64,000 nt of DNA from Gammaproteobacteria bacterium (GCA_012960755.1 DUAT01000078.1:186001-250000), one strand, 5' to 3'; shown: positions 33,765-43,308, numbered from the stretch's first letter. Notes: generated by a model not told the origin, from the sequence alone. Program-made: numbers and translations.

Positions 33765-34640
33765 CTACAGGTCAATCGCAGGTTCGATTCTGTTATCATG
33801 GATCAGCTGCGCAAATGCGGTTTCCAATCGGCGAAATATATCCCGTTTTGGGGGCAGTTGCCTACCGGCGACTGAAGCAACCGGAATGAGCTCAGCACCC
33901 GTGCCCGTTAAAAAACACTCATCTGCCGTATAAAGATCGTAGACGGATAACAAGGCCTGTTCACAGACAATCCCCAGACCTGCCGCGATTTCAATGATGA
34001 CTGATCGGGTAATCCCATCGAGTGGGCCTTCTGATGTGGGTGGTGTCAACAGGTGACTATTTTTGACGATAAAGATGTTGTCTGCTGTACCCTCTGCGAC
34101 TCTACCCGCCTGATTTAGCAGGATCGCCTCATCAGCTCCGGCGGCGGAAGCCTCCTGTTTTGCCGAAATCTGGTTCAGGTAATTCAGCGTCTTGACCCGA
34201 GGATCCAACTGGTCGGCGTTGAGCCTTCTGGTTGATGCAATAATTACATTAACGCCCCGTTGACGGGATTCCGGTGACACCATGGCCAGTTCATCAGCGA
34301 TGATAATAGTCCTCGCCTGTATACAACTTGCTGGATCCAGGCCAAGGGAACCTTCGCCACGGGTCACCACGAGCCGAATATATCCGTCTGAAAGGCCGGA
34401 CGCTTTGATCGTTCGCTCAATTGCCTGCTTCATATCAGCCTTCGACATCGGTAGTTCGAGTCCGATGGCTATCGCAGAGTCCCTGAGTCTGTCCAGGTGC
34501 TGGTCGACGCGGAAACTCCGATGGGCATAAAAACGTAAACCTTCAAACACGCCGTCGCCGTAAAGCAACCCGTGGTCCATAACAGAAATGGTCGCCTCTT
34601 CGGCTCTGCGTGGTACGCCATCAATGGTACAAGCGCGCAT
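33765..34640 (-). CDS. Branched-chain amino acid aminotransferase-like (class IV PLP enzyme)
   Basis: This 291-residue fold-type IV PLP enzyme shows the pattern MDHGLLYGDGVFEGLRFY (residues 21-38), the PLP lysine in PRVKTLNYLNQ (Lys150), and DEAILLNQAGRVAEGTADNIF. These fit branched-chain aminotransferases (IlvE) best; D-amino acid aminotransferase or ADC lyase is less likely. It interconverts amino acids and 2-oxo acids in the cytoplasm. It is preceded by a strong GGAGGAG and lies 27 bp behind a TrmB-type regulator gene. TRAP membrane subunits follow, so it may process an imported 2-oxo acid. Confidence 0.85.
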   Translation of the reverse strand: MRACTIDGVPRRAEEATISVMDHGLLYGDGVFEGLRFYAHRSFRVDQHLDRLRDSAIAIGLELPMSKADMKQAIERTIKASGLSDGYIRLVVTRGEGSLGLDPASCIQARTIIIADELAMVSPESRQRGVNVIIASTRRLNADQLDPRVKTLNYLNQISAKQEASAAGADEAILLNQAGRVAEGTADNIFIVKNSHLLTPPTSEGPLDGITRSVIIEIAAGLGIVCEQALLSVYDLYTADECFLTGTGAELIPVASVAGRQLPPKRDIFRRLETAFAQLIHDNRIEPAIDL

Positions 34641-34655
34641 GATTGTCTCCTCCTG

Positions 34656-34671
34656 CTAGTAGTCCTACTAG
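34656..34671. promoter_or_regulatory. Inverted repeat between regulator and aminotransferase genes
   Basis: CTAGTAG (34656-34662) and CTACTAG (34665-34671) form a perfect palindrome with a 2-bp spacer. It overlaps the stop codon of the TrmB-type regulator gene and lies just upstream of the aminotransferase ribosome binding site. Its TAGTA/TACTA core resembles the palindrome at 35524-35547, so it may be a second operator. Confidence 0.4.
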
Positions 34672-35495
34672 GCTTCGGCGTTGAATACATCCCTCAATTT
34701 TTCATAATTCGCACCAAACCGGGCCAACATCTCTTTGTTCAGGAACCGGGTCACCTTGGTGATGTACACATCATGTTTTATATAGTCTTCTGCGACCGTC
34801 ACAAAGGCCTGGGTTTTTGACCAGGCAGCGTCAATCGACCCGATTTTCCGGAAGTTGGCAATCAGAACAACCTGGCTGTCTGCCACCAGAGTCAGACCTC
34901 TGCCGCCCTTCTCTTCATAGAGCGTCTTTTCAACGGGATGGTGATAAGTTGCACCAATGGTTTGGGTCGGAGGTCCAAAGTGCACCAGGGCAATTTTTGC
35001 TCCCTGGTTTTCTGCCTCCCGAAGATCCTGTTCAAGCCAGGAAAGCTCTTCTGGCCAGCATGAGACCAACAGACTGGATCGAGTCTGGCGGATCATTTCA
35101 CTTGCTTTGGCGACGATCTGACCGCGAGTGGTGAGAGGCCAGATATAATCTCCGCCGGGTGAATCATGAACGAGCTCAAGCAGTGGCAGCAACTCCCTGG
35201 TTTGAGACAACGCCGTTTCCTGAATCTGCCGGGAAAAGTCCTCCGGGCTGAGTGCTACATAATGCTGACCCCGTTTGCCTGATGACTGTTTTGTTTCAGA
35301 TGATGTGGGTTGAACCACGCCTTTCGATACCAGTTTGTTGAGGGTTTCGTAGATCTTTGAAGTCGGCACCGTTGATCTTTTTGCGACCTCGTAAGCACTG
35401 GCAGGTTGACATGACAGTAAGCCAAGGTAGGCCTTGGCCTCGTAAGCGGTAAATCCCATCTGCTGAATTAATGCAATTGTTTTGTCCGTTAGCAC
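34668..35495 (-). CDS. TrmB-family (sugar-sensor type) transcriptional regulator
   Basis: This 275-residue protein has an N-terminal winged helix (residues about 8-70: GFTAYEAKAYLGLLS, then VPTSKIYETLNKLVSKGVV), the TrmB pattern, and a C-terminal domain of the phospholipase D-like TrmB effector type (TRSSLLVSCWPEELSWLEQDL). The start is GTG at 35495 with AGGA 8 nt upstream. TrmB proteins are best known from archaea but are also found in bacteria. It heads the aminotransferase/TRAP cluster, and a perfect palindrome lies 29 bp upstream of its start. It is unrelated to the tRNA methyltransferase TrmB at the window end. Confidence 0.85.
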   Translation of the reverse strand: MLTDKTIALIQQMGFTAYEAKAYLGLLSCQPASAYEVAKRSTVPTSKIYETLNKLVSKGVVQPTSSETKQSSGKRGQHYVALSPEDFSRQIQETALSQTRELLPLLELVHDSPGGDYIWPLTTRGQIVAKASEMIRQTRSSLLVSCWPEELSWLEQDLREAENQGAKIALVHFGPPTQTIGATYHHPVEKTLYEEKGGRGLTLVADSQVVLIANFRKIGSIDAAWSKTQAFVTVAEDYIKHDVYITKVTRFLNKEMLARFGANYEKLRDVFNAEA

Positions 35496-35523
35496 TGAAG
35501 AATCCTGAAGTTAGCTGTAAATA

Positions 35524-35547
35524 TAGTAACTACAAAGGTAGTTACTA
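35524..35547. promoter_or_regulatory. Perfect 10-bp inverted repeat, probable operator
   Basis: TAGTAACTAC (35524-35533) and GTAGTTACTA (35538-35547) are perfectly inverted around AAAG. The site is 29 bp upstream of the regulator's GTG start, where autoregulation would be expected. No T-tract is present, which argues against a terminator. Confidence 0.65.
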
Positions 35548-35612
35548 ACAATTTGAAGTGTAAACCGCCGGATTAGTGCTAATCAAGCTCAATTTCTATC
35601 ATTGTTTGAAGT

Positions 35613-36527
35613 TCAGGTGTCGATAGTGATCCAGAAATGGAACAACACACCGGTAAAAATAGATAAACCGGCCCAGTGATTACTCCGAAAAGCACGAAGA
35701 CAGTTAAGGCGTTCACGATCCCTGATCAGCACTTGCTGGTACAGAAATAGCGCGGATGTCACTGCTAGACCCAGATAGTATGGCCAGCTGAGGTCTACCA
35801 AACGCACGAGCAGCAACATGGTGAAAATAAACAAAATCTGGAGTAATCCGATCATCAGCTTATCCATATCCGCGAAGAGAATAGCAGTAGATTTAAGCCC
35901 GATCCTAAGATCATCGTCACGATCGACCATGGCGTACTGGGTATCGTAAGCCACGGTCCAGACCACATTGGCAGCTAACAGTAACCAGGCGATGTTGGGA
36001 ACCATGTCTAAGGTGGCTGCAAACGCCATGGGGATTCCAAATGAAAAGGCGACCCCAAGGACCACCTGGGGCATATGGGTGAAGCGCTTTGTATAAGGGT
36101 AGATGGCGGCAATCCCGGCGGCAATCCCGGCGAGGCCCACAGTCAGCCAATTCGTGGTGAGCACAAGAATTAGTGAAATAAACAACAGGATGGTCATGAA
36201 AGCGACCGCTTCAAACAGGGCGAGATCACCCGTAGCCAGGGGTCTGTTTTTGGTACGTTTGACTAAAAGGTCAAACTTGCGATCTGCGATATCATTAATG
36301 ATGCAACCGGCTGATCGCGTCAGCACCGTGCCGAGGGTGAAGACGATAAAAAGATGCCAACCCGGAAAACCCTCCGCAGCGAACCAGAGCCCCCACAAAG
36401 TTGGCCAGAGTAGTAGATAGATCCCGATGGGATTGTTCAGGCGAGCCAGGACGACAAAATGCCTTATTTTTGGGTAATGCTGAAGAAAATCTTGTTGAAA
36501 GTTGTTGATCATAGAAATTGCGGGCAA
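35613..36527 (-). CDS. ubiA: 4-hydroxybenzoate polyprenyltransferase
   Basis: This 304-residue integral membrane enzyme attaches the polyprenyl chain to 4-hydroxybenzoate in ubiquinone synthesis. The two Asp-rich motifs are NDIADRKFD (about residues 78-86) and DTQYAMVDRDDD (about 200-211). Around eight hydrophobic helices follow the UbiA fold. The start is taken as TTG (36527), with AGGA upstream; ATG at 36512 is an alternative that removes five residues. It is divergent from the rubredoxin gene. No ubiC is seen next to it. Confidence 0.93.
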   Translation of the reverse strand: MPAISMINNFQQDFLQHYPKIRHFVVLARLNNPIGIYLLLWPTLWGLWFAAEGFPGWHLFIVFTLGTVLTRSAGCIINDIADRKFDLLVKRTKNRPLATGDLALFEAVAFMTILLFISLILVLTTNWLTVGLAGIAAGIAAIYPYTKRFTHMPQVVLGVAFSFGIPMAFAATLDMVPNIAWLLLAANVVWTVAYDTQYAMVDRDDDLRIGLKSTAILFADMDKLMIGLLQILFIFTMLLLVRLVDLSWPYYLGLAVTSALFLYQQVLIRDRERLNCLRAFRSNHWAGLSIFTGVLFHFWITIDT

Positions 36528-36772
36528 TTTTTTCCTGGATTACAGTTTGATGTTGTAGCTACTCTCATTCTAACGGTTTTCAGCGCCGGATTATTTACTG
36601 GAGAAAAAGCGCGTGGAATGGTCAGGGCTGTAATCCATAGTAAGTAGTCTCATGAATTCTTAAAAAACATGACTTTAACGTCAGGAAATAGTTAGAATCC
36701 GTCGCTTCGTTTGTCTTTTAGTATCACGGGGACGAGTCAATACAATACGCAAATCAGGAAATTAGTAATTAC

Positions 36773-36937
36773 ATGAAAAAGTGGCAGTGCATAGTTTGTG
36801 GTTTCATTTATGATGAAGCAGAAGGACTTGAAGAAGAGGGCCTGGCGCCCGGGACGGCGTGGGATGATATTCCAGATGACTGGGTCTGTCCTGAATGTGG
36901 CGTCAGTAAGGAAGATTTTGAAATGGTGGAAATCTAA
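36773..36937 (+). CDS. Rubredoxin
   Basis: This 54-residue acidic electron carrier has one Fe(Cys)4 centre. The two CxxC pairs are [10 protein letters not shown] (residues 6-15) and VCPECGVSK (38-46). The conserved aromatic and Pro residues (WDDIPDDW) lie between them. The length is typical. It is divergent from ubiA across a 245-bp gap and precedes the symporter gene by 31 bp. Its redox partner is not visible in the window. Confidence 0.96.
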   Translation: MKKWQCIVCGFIYDEAEGLEEEGLAPGTAWDDIPDDWVCPECGVSKEDFEMVEI

Positions 36938-36968
36938 TCGTTTTTTTTGTAATTAAACAGGAAGCCTG

Positions 36969-38291
36969 ATGCAACAAACCAACCTCACTAGAAATATCCT
37001 GATTGGGATGGTTCTCGGCATTGTTCTCGGTTCTGCAGCGTATGACGGTGACTCTATTCTTCCCGGGGTGCTGGGGGAAATAGCCGGTTGGACGGGTCTG
37101 TCGGAAGACAATTTTCTCAGGGTCTACCTGATTGAAGGCTTGTTCGATATTGGCGGCAAGATATTTATTATCAGCCTGAAGCTTCTTGTGGTGCCACTGG
37201 TATTTGTCTCTTTGGTCTGTGGCGCCAGTAATCTGGGTGACGGGTCAAGTATGGGGCGGATAGGTCTGAAGACCATGGCACTTTATCTGTTTACGACAGC
37301 GGTCGCGATCAGCATCGCATTGTTTGTCGCCACACTCATTAATCCGGGTAATGGGATTAACCTCACCAGTGCGGCTGAGTTTGTGTCGAAGGAGAGCCCG
37401 CCCCTGAAAGAAGTTATAATCAACATAGTCCCATCCAACCCGATAAGGGCCATGTCCGAGGGCAACATGTTGCAGGTGATCGTATTCGCGATCCTGATTG
37501 GCATCTCGATTACCAAATGTGGAGAAGCCGGGCGTAGAATCAAAAGCCATTTGGAAGATTGGAATGAAGTGGTCATGCGCCTGGTGTTGATGCTGATGTC
37601 AGTGGCGCCCTTCGGCGTTTTTTGCCTGTTGATCACATTGTTTTCCAACATGGGATTTACAACCATTGCTGACCTGCTTAAGTACTTCCTCACGGTAGCC
37701 GGAGTGTTGGTTATTCACTTCCTGATAACCTATGGATTAATGGTCAGGTTCATCGCGAGGCTGGACCCGAGAATCTTTGTTTCCCACATGTGGCCAGTGA
37801 TGGTATATGCGTTTAGTACTTCATCAAGTAACGCGACCCTGCCGGTGACCCTGAGAACTGTAGAAGGAAAAATAGGCGTCAAGAATGAGGTAGCGTCGTT
37901 TACGGTACCTCTGGGCGCTACCATTAACATGGATGGTACTGCGATTATGCAAGGTGTTGCGACGGTCTTCATAGCCCAGGCATTCAATGTTGAAATTGGA
38001 ATGACGGGCTACCTGATGGTGATACTTACGGCAACGCTAGCCTCGATTGGTACCGCCGGTGTGCCGGGTGTTGGGTTGATTACCCTGGCGCTGGTGTTGC
38101 AGCAGGTGGGATTACCGGTGGAAGGTATCGCCTTGATCATTGGTGTTGATCGTCTGTTGGATATGATGCGCACCGCAGTTAATGTCACAGGAGACGCGAC
38201 GGTGTCGGCCATTGTTGCCAGGAGTGAAGATAAGTTTAATCTTGATGTGTTTCTGTCCAGCGGGGAACATCAACCTGTTAAGGGAACTTAA
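36969..38291 (+). CDS. Dicarboxylate/amino acid:cation symporter (DAACS family)
   Basis: This 440-residue glutamate-transporter-fold protein probably imports C4-dicarboxylates or acidic amino acids with H+ or Na+. The first re-entrant loop has STSSSNATLPVT, helix 7 has TINMDGTAIMQG, and helix 8 has the substrate-binding GVDRLLDMMRTAVNVTGDA. These match the GltP/DctA family; the exact substrate cannot be read from the sequence. Its last 4 bp overlap the 3' end of recG on the other strand. Confidence 0.93.
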   Translation: MQQTNLTRNILIGMVLGIVLGSAAYDGDSILPGVLGEIAGWTGLSEDNFLRVYLIEGLFDIGGKIFIISLKLLVVPLVFVSLVCGASNLGDGSSMGRIGLKTMALYLFTTAVAISIALFVATLINPGNGINLTSAAEFVSKESPPLKEVIINIVPSNPIRAMSEGNMLQVIVFAILIGISITKCGEAGRRIKSHLEDWNEVVMRLVLMLMSVAPFGVFCLLITLFSNMGFTTIADLLKYFLTVAGVLVIHFLITYGLMVRFIARLDPRIFVSHMWPVMVYAFSTSSSNATLPVTLRTVEGKIGVKNEVASFTVPLGATINMDGTAIMQGVATVFIAQAFNVEIGMTGYLMVILTATLASIGTAGVPGVGLITLALVLQQVGLPVEGIALIIGVDRLLDMMRTAVNVTGDATVSAIVARSEDKFNLDVFLSSGEHQPVKGT

Positions 38292-40366
38292 ACCTGGGCT
38301 AGTTTTTCAGGCGCGGTTAACCAGCGATCCATTATCGCTTGTGCCATTTCCCGATCGCTGACAAGTAGTTTGTCAGCGAGTCTGCGAACGTCATGCAACA
38401 TATGGTTGTCGCGCAATAAGTCGGCGACTTTAAACTGCACAGCACCTGACTGACGGCTGCCGAAGAGTTCCCCGGGGCCTCTGATTTCAAGGTCTTTCTC
38501 TGCAATAAAGAAACCGTCCTGGCTTTCTCGCATGACATTCAACCGTTGTCTGGAAATCTGTCCCATGGGTGGGTGATACAGCAGGATACAGTAACTCTTT
38601 GCACTGCCACGACCGATTCGACCCCGTAATTGGTGTAACTGTGCCAGGCCAAGCCTTTCCGGATTTTCGATGACCATCAGGCTTGCATTGGGAACATCAA
38701 CGCCGACTTCTATCACGGTAGTTGCCACCAGCAGATTGATATTACCAGCCTTAAAATCAGCCATTACCTTTGTTTTGTTGTTAGCTGTCATTCTGCCGTG
38801 AATCAAGCCGACGTTTAGTGACGGCAAGAATTCTTTTAGTTGCACAGCGGTGGATTCTGCTGCCTGGCATTGCAGAACTTCTGAATCCTCAATAAGCGTA
38901 CATACCCAATAGGCCTGGGCCTGGTTTTGACAGGCAGATTCAATTCGTTGCATGATTTCGTCCCGTCGATCATCGGGAATCACGGAGGTTGTGATGGGGG
39001 ATCGTCCGGGGGGCAGTTCGTCGATCACTGAACAGTCCATATCCGCGTACAAGCTCATGGTCAGAGTGCGGGGAATAGGCGTGGCGGTCATCACCAGTTG
39101 ATGCGGAAGCATTCCGTCGAGCTCGCCCTTTTCCCGCAGCGCCAGGCGCTGATGGACGCCAAATCGATGTTGCTCGTCCACCACAACCAGGCCCAGGTTG
39201 TGGAATACAACATCCTGCTGAAACAAGGCATGGGTACCAATCACAATATCAGCCTGGCCGCTTTCGATTAATGCCAACTGCTCAGCTCTTTTTTTACCCT
39301 TCACTTTGCCGGACAACCAGGCTGTGGTGAGACCCAATGGGGCGAACCAGGCAGCGAAGTTAATCAGGTGCTGTTCCGCCAGGATTTCTGTTGGTGCCAT
39401 AATTGCGGTCTGCAGCCTATTCTCGGCTGCATGAGCACTGGCCAGTGCAGCGATGACTGTTTTACCCGAACCCACATCACCTTGTAGTAGTCTCAACATC
39501 GGCAATGGTTTACTCATATCAGTACAGATTTCATCAGCGACTCTTAATTGGGCGGTAGTCAGTTGAAACCCGAAGCCGATCTTTAGATTGCCGTAGATTT
39601 GGGCGGGGGCTGCAAGCGCGGCTGCCTTGAGGCTCTGCATTTCCTCTCTGATCAACCGCATACTGGTATGGTGAGCCAACAGTTCTTCAAAGGCGAGGCG
39701 CTGCTGTGCTGGGTGAGTACCTTGCTGCAACTGCATTAATCCTATACCCGGCGAAGGATTATGAACCAGTTTGATGGCAGCGTTGATATTGATGGCATTG
39801 AGCTCTGGATATTGAGATCCCAGATCCTGCAGGACCCGGTCTTGTTCCATGAGTGTTAATACCTGTTTAACAATGCTGCGATATCGTTGTTGTGTCACGC
39901 CTTGAGTACTCGGGTAAACAGGGGTGAGATTTTCTTCGAGGCTGTCTCGTTTGGTTGAATATTCCGGATGGTACATTTCGAATCCAGCAGCCCCGCGCCT
40001 GACCTCCCCGACACATCGCAAGGCCGTGGCTTTTTTTAGATTAGCCTGTTGTGCTTTTGAAAAGTGATAGAACCTCAGGGCGATCGTTCCCGTGTTGTCC
40101 CTGACATGTACCAATAGGCTTCGACGTCTGCCGAATGCGACGTCGCTGGATAAAACCTTGCCTTCGATTACGATGATTGAACCTGATTCAGCGGCTGCGA
40201 TGGGAGTTATGTGGGTTCGATCTTCGTATCGCAGCGGCAGGTGAAACAAGACATCTTGCAGGGATGTGATACCAATTCTGGCCAGTTTTTCTGCCAATGA
40301 TGGACCGACACCTTTAAGGGATTGAATATTTTCCTGGTCCAGCCACCTTGTCTCGATCCGGGTCAA
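38288..40366 (-). CDS. recG: ATP-dependent DNA helicase RecG
   Basis: This 692-residue branch-migration helicase reverses stalled forks. The N-terminal wedge (OB) domain is at about residues 15-200. Motif I is LLQGDVGSGKTVIA, motif II is the RecG-type DEQH (VVVDEQHRFGVHQR), motif III is TATPIPRT and motif VI is HQLRGRIGR. The length is close to E. coli (693). It overlaps the ridA stop by 4 bp and belongs to the run gmk-rpoZ-spoT-ridA-recG. Confidence 0.96.
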   Translation of the reverse strand: MTRIETRWLDQENIQSLKGVGPSLAEKLARIGITSLQDVLFHLPLRYEDRTHITPIAAAESGSIIVIEGKVLSSDVAFGRRRSLLVHVRDNTGTIALRFYHFSKAQQANLKKATALRCVGEVRRGAAGFEMYHPEYSTKRDSLEENLTPVYPSTQGVTQQRYRSIVKQVLTLMEQDRVLQDLGSQYPELNAININAAIKLVHNPSPGIGLMQLQQGTHPAQQRLAFEELLAHHTSMRLIREEMQSLKAAALAAPAQIYGNLKIGFGFQLTTAQLRVADEICTDMSKPLPMLRLLQGDVGSGKTVIAALASAHAAENRLQTAIMAPTEILAEQHLINFAAWFAPLGLTTAWLSGKVKGKKRAEQLALIESGQADIVIGTHALFQQDVVFHNLGLVVVDEQHRFGVHQRLALREKGELDGMLPHQLVMTATPIPRTLTMSLYADMDCSVIDELPPGRSPITTSVIPDDRRDEIMQRIESACQNQAQAYWVCTLIEDSEVLQCQAAESTAVQLKEFLPSLNVGLIHGRMTANNKTKVMADFKAGNINLLVATTVIEVGVDVPNASLMVIENPERLGLAQLHQLRGRIGRGSAKSYCILLYHPPMGQISRQRLNVMRESQDGFFIAEKDLEIRGPGELFGSRQSGAVQFKVADLLRDNHMLHDVRRLADKLLVSDREMAQAIMDRWLTAPEKLAQV

Positions 40367-40764
40367 CGAGCAGGATTTCCCTGGTCGCCTAAATCAACAA
40401 TGGCATCTATTTCAACCAGTACCTCTTTAGGCAGGCGACTCACTTCGACCACTGCGCGGGCCGGAAACGGTGGTTTCAGGAGGGTTTGCATGGTTTTGTT
40501 AACAATAGGAAAGTCGCCGAGGTTAGTTAAGTACACTGTGAACTTGATGGTGTTGTCCAGGGTGGTTTTGGCTGCGTTGCAAACTGCCGCCAGATTAGCA
40601 AAGACCTGGCTAATTTGACCCTGAATTTCATCAGCCGTCACTTCCATGGAGGTCGGATTCAATGGTATCTGGCCGCTGATATAGAGAGTATTGCCGTGGC
40701 ACACAGCCTGGGAGTAAGTGCCGATGGCCGCAGGTGCACTGTCTGTCGCGATAAATTTCCTCAC
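40363..40764 (-). CDS. ridA: 2-iminobutanoate/2-iminopropanoate deaminase RidA
   Basis: This 133-residue YjgF/RidA-fold enzyme hydrolyses reactive enamine or imine by-products of PLP enzymes. Typical stretches are PAAIGTYSQAV, LYISGQIPL and the substrate-binding Arg in FPARAVVEVSRLP. The start GTG (40764) shares a base with the spoT stop (TAGTG), so translation is coupled. The location between spoT and recG is common in Pseudomonas relatives. Confidence 0.94.
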   Translation of the reverse strand: MRKFIATDSAPAAIGTYSQAVCHGNTLYISGQIPLNPTSMEVTADEIQGQISQVFANLAAVCNAAKTTLDNTIKFTVYLTNLGDFPIVNKTMQTLLKPPFPARAVVEVSRLPKEVLVEIDAIVDLGDQGNPAR

Positions 40765-42872
40765 TAGCCTCTTGTCCTGGTAATTTTTGTCACGCTGCGA
40801 ATGGTTCTAAGCCGCTTAATCACGCTGGCCAAGTGTACTCGGTCACGAACACTAAAAACGATAGTAAGGGTCGATAGTTTTGCATCACGCTCGACCATAT
40901 TGATACGCTCAATATTGGCATCCGCATTGGTGATGGTTGATGCCAATACGGCGACCATACCCTTTTGTTGTTCCAGTTCAATCCGGAGTTCAACAGAAAA
41001 TTCCTGAGAGACATCCGCATCCCATCGAACTGCCATGGTTTCCTCTGGCTTTTCTCGCAGTTCGTGCATGTTTCGGCAGGAGTCAGAGTGAATGACGATG
41101 CCTTTACCGGCACTGATGTGACCGATAATGGGATCACCAGGAATGGGTCTGCAGCACTTTGCGTAGGTCACTACCAACCCTTCTGTTCCCATGATGGAGA
41201 AAGGCTGCTGATTCAATAACTGTTCCTTTACCTCGTCCCGACTTGCCAGCAGTGCCCGGGTAATGACATAGGCCATCTGGTTCCCGAGACCGATTTCTTC
41301 CAATAGTTGATCGAGGGTTTCAAATTTTCGTTTCTCGAGAACTTCCTTTATCTGTGCCGGGTCAATCTCGTCCAGTGTCGAGTTTTCGACTTTAAGTGTC
41401 CGTTCCAGTAATCGACGCCCCAGTGAAATGGACTCGTTCTGTTGCTGGTTCTTAAGAGCATGCCGGATGCTGCTACGGGCCTTACCCGTGATGACGAAGC
41501 TTAGCCAGGCAGGATTAGGCTGTGCACCGGGTGCGGTCACTATCTCTACGGTTTGACCGCTTTCAAGGGTGGCGCTTAATGGCGCCAGTCGCCGGTTGAT
41601 TCGGCAGGCTACGCAGGTATTACCGATATCTGTGTGGACCGCATAGGCAAAATCTACTGGCGTGGCACCCTGGGCAAGATCATAAATTTCACCCATCGGG
41701 GTGAAAACATAGACTTCATCCGGGAACAGGTCGATCTTGACGTTCTCAATAAACTCCAGGGAGTTTCCTGCACTCTGCTGAATTTCCAGCAGGCCTTTCA
41801 TCCATTCCCGGGCACGCTTGTGTGATCCCGAAGACGTATTATCATTTGATTTGTACAGCCAGTGTCCGGCGATACCGTTGTTGGCGACCATATCCATTTC
41901 AAATGTACGAATCTGAATTTCGATCGGGATGCCATGCATTCCAAACAAGGTCGTGTGCAAAGATTGATAGCCATTTGCCTTCGGAATGGCGATGTAGTCC
42001 TTGAATCGACCGGCCACGGGTTTATAGAGGTTGTGAATGGAGCCAAGGGTGCGGTAACAGTTGTCAACAGACTCAACGATAATTCTGAAGGCGTACACGT
42101 CCATGATCTCGGAAAATGAGAGACGCTTGCTGCGCATCTTGTCGTAAATACTGTACAGGTGCTTTTCGCGCCCGAACACGTCCGCCTCAAGGCCATCTCG
42201 AGTGAGGCAAGCCTCTATCGAGGCGAGGATCTGGCTTACCAGTTCTTTGCGGTTACCGCGCGCTTTGAGTACCGCTTTTTCGATCATACTGGACCGTAGC
42301 GGATACATTGCTTTGAAGCCCAGCTCTTCAAATTCAACGCGAACGTTGTTCATACCCAGGCGGTTGGCGATTGGGGCATAAATTTCGAGGGTTTCTTTCG
42401 CGATCCTGCGGCGTTTGTCCGGTGATAAATGCCCCAGTGTGCGCATGTTGTGCAGACGGTCGGCAATCTTTATCATGATAACCCTCAGATCTCGCGCCAT
42501 CGCAAGGGTCATTTTCTGGAAATTCTCGGCCTGTGCCTCTGCCCGGCTATGGAACATGCTTTTTAGCTTGCTCACACCGTCCACGAGGTCTGCGACTTCA
42601 GAACTGAATGTCTTGGCGATGATGTGTTTGGGTACACCAGTGTCTTCGATAACATCATGCAACAGCGCTGCCATCAGGCACTGATGGTCCATATGCATGT
42701 CAGCCAGGATCCCGGCTACGGCTAAAGGGTGGGTAATGTAATCTTCGCCTGACTCTCGTTTTTGACCTTGATGGGCATCTTTCGCAAACAAATAGGCATT
42801 GCTGACTTGCGTGATCTGGGCTTCGTCCAGATAATCGCCGAGTTCGACGGCGAGTGAATCAATCGTCAGCAA
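40764..42872 (-). CDS. spoT: Bifunctional (p)ppGpp synthetase/hydrolase SpoT
   Basis: This 702-residue stringent-response enzyme has an N-terminal HD hydrolase domain with HDVIEDTGV (about residues 70-78) and KIADRLHNM. The synthetase domain contains RFKDYIAIPKANGYQSLHT. A TGS domain (TPMGEIYDLAQGATPVDFAY) and a C-terminal ACT domain follow. The intact HD motif points to SpoT and not RelA. The start appears to be TTG (42872) with GGGAGAAG upstream. It sits between rpoZ and ridA, as in E. coli-like orders (gmk-rpoZ-spoT). Confidence 0.95.
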   Translation of the reverse strand: MLTIDSLAVELGDYLDEAQITQVSNAYLFAKDAHQGQKRESGEDYITHPLAVAGILADMHMDHQCLMAALLHDVIEDTGVPKHIIAKTFSSEVADLVDGVSKLKSMFHSRAEAQAENFQKMTLAMARDLRVIMIKIADRLHNMRTLGHLSPDKRRRIAKETLEIYAPIANRLGMNNVRVEFEELGFKAMYPLRSSMIEKAVLKARGNRKELVSQILASIEACLTRDGLEADVFGREKHLYSIYDKMRSKRLSFSEIMDVYAFRIIVESVDNCYRTLGSIHNLYKPVAGRFKDYIAIPKANGYQSLHTTLFGMHGIPIEIQIRTFEMDMVANNGIAGHWLYKSNDNTSSGSHKRAREWMKGLLEIQQSAGNSLEFIENVKIDLFPDEVYVFTPMGEIYDLAQGATPVDFAYAVHTDIGNTCVACRINRRLAPLSATLESGQTVEIVTAPGAQPNPAWLSFVITGKARSSIRHALKNQQQNESISLGRRLLERTLKVENSTLDEIDPAQIKEVLEKRKFETLDQLLEEIGLGNQMAYVITRALLASRDEVKEQLLNQQPFSIMGTEGLVVTYAKCCRPIPGDPIIGHISAGKGIVIHSDSCRNMHELREKPEETMAVRWDADVSQEFSVELRIELEQQKGMVAVLASTITNADANIERINMVERDAKLSTLTIVFSVRDRVHLASVIKRLRTIRSVTKITRTRG

Positions 42873-42926
42873 GAACTTCTCCCTGGCTCAGATTGAATCA
42901 CATGGAAGCGATTAGGCTTTTCTGCC

Positions 42927-43205
42927 CTAGAAATCTGGATTGGACTGTTCAATTCCATCATAAGGTGTGTCAATCAGCAACGCTTCAGGTTCTTCTGGTT
43001 TCAATGACTCGTCGAGAATGCTGGGGCCAATGAGACCTTCGGCGATTTCTCGAAGAGCTAAAACCGTTGGCTTGTCGTTTTCGATAGGAACCAGTGGCTC
43101 TTTGCCTCCAGTCGCAATTTGCCGTGCGCGCTTGCTGCTGACCATCACCAACTCAAATCGGTTTGCTACATTTTCCAGACAATCTTCTACGGTCACTCGT
43201 GCCAT
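42927..43205 (-). CDS. rpoZ: DNA-directed RNA polymerase omega subunit
   Basis: This 92-residue subunit helps assemble RNA polymerase. It starts [19 protein letters not shown], continues with [12 protein letters not shown], and has the usual [14 protein letters not shown]; the acidic tail is variable. The ATG at 43205 is chosen because the conserved family sequence starts there and GGAGA precedes it. The open frame runs further upstream without any conserved sequence. It lies between gmk and spoT. Confidence 0.96.
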   Translation of the reverse strand: MARVTVEDCLENVANRFELVMVSSKRARQIATGGKEPLVPIENDKPTVLALREIAEGLIGPSILDESLKPEEPEALLIDTPYDGIEQSNPDF

Positions 43206-43308
43206 TAGTTTCTCCAAATCAGGTGGAACAACCCAATCGCTCACCGGGTCGTATCGAGCCGCGCAGTTTACCGAAAAATGTGCACTAAAAACAATAGCAT
43301 AGCCTTTT

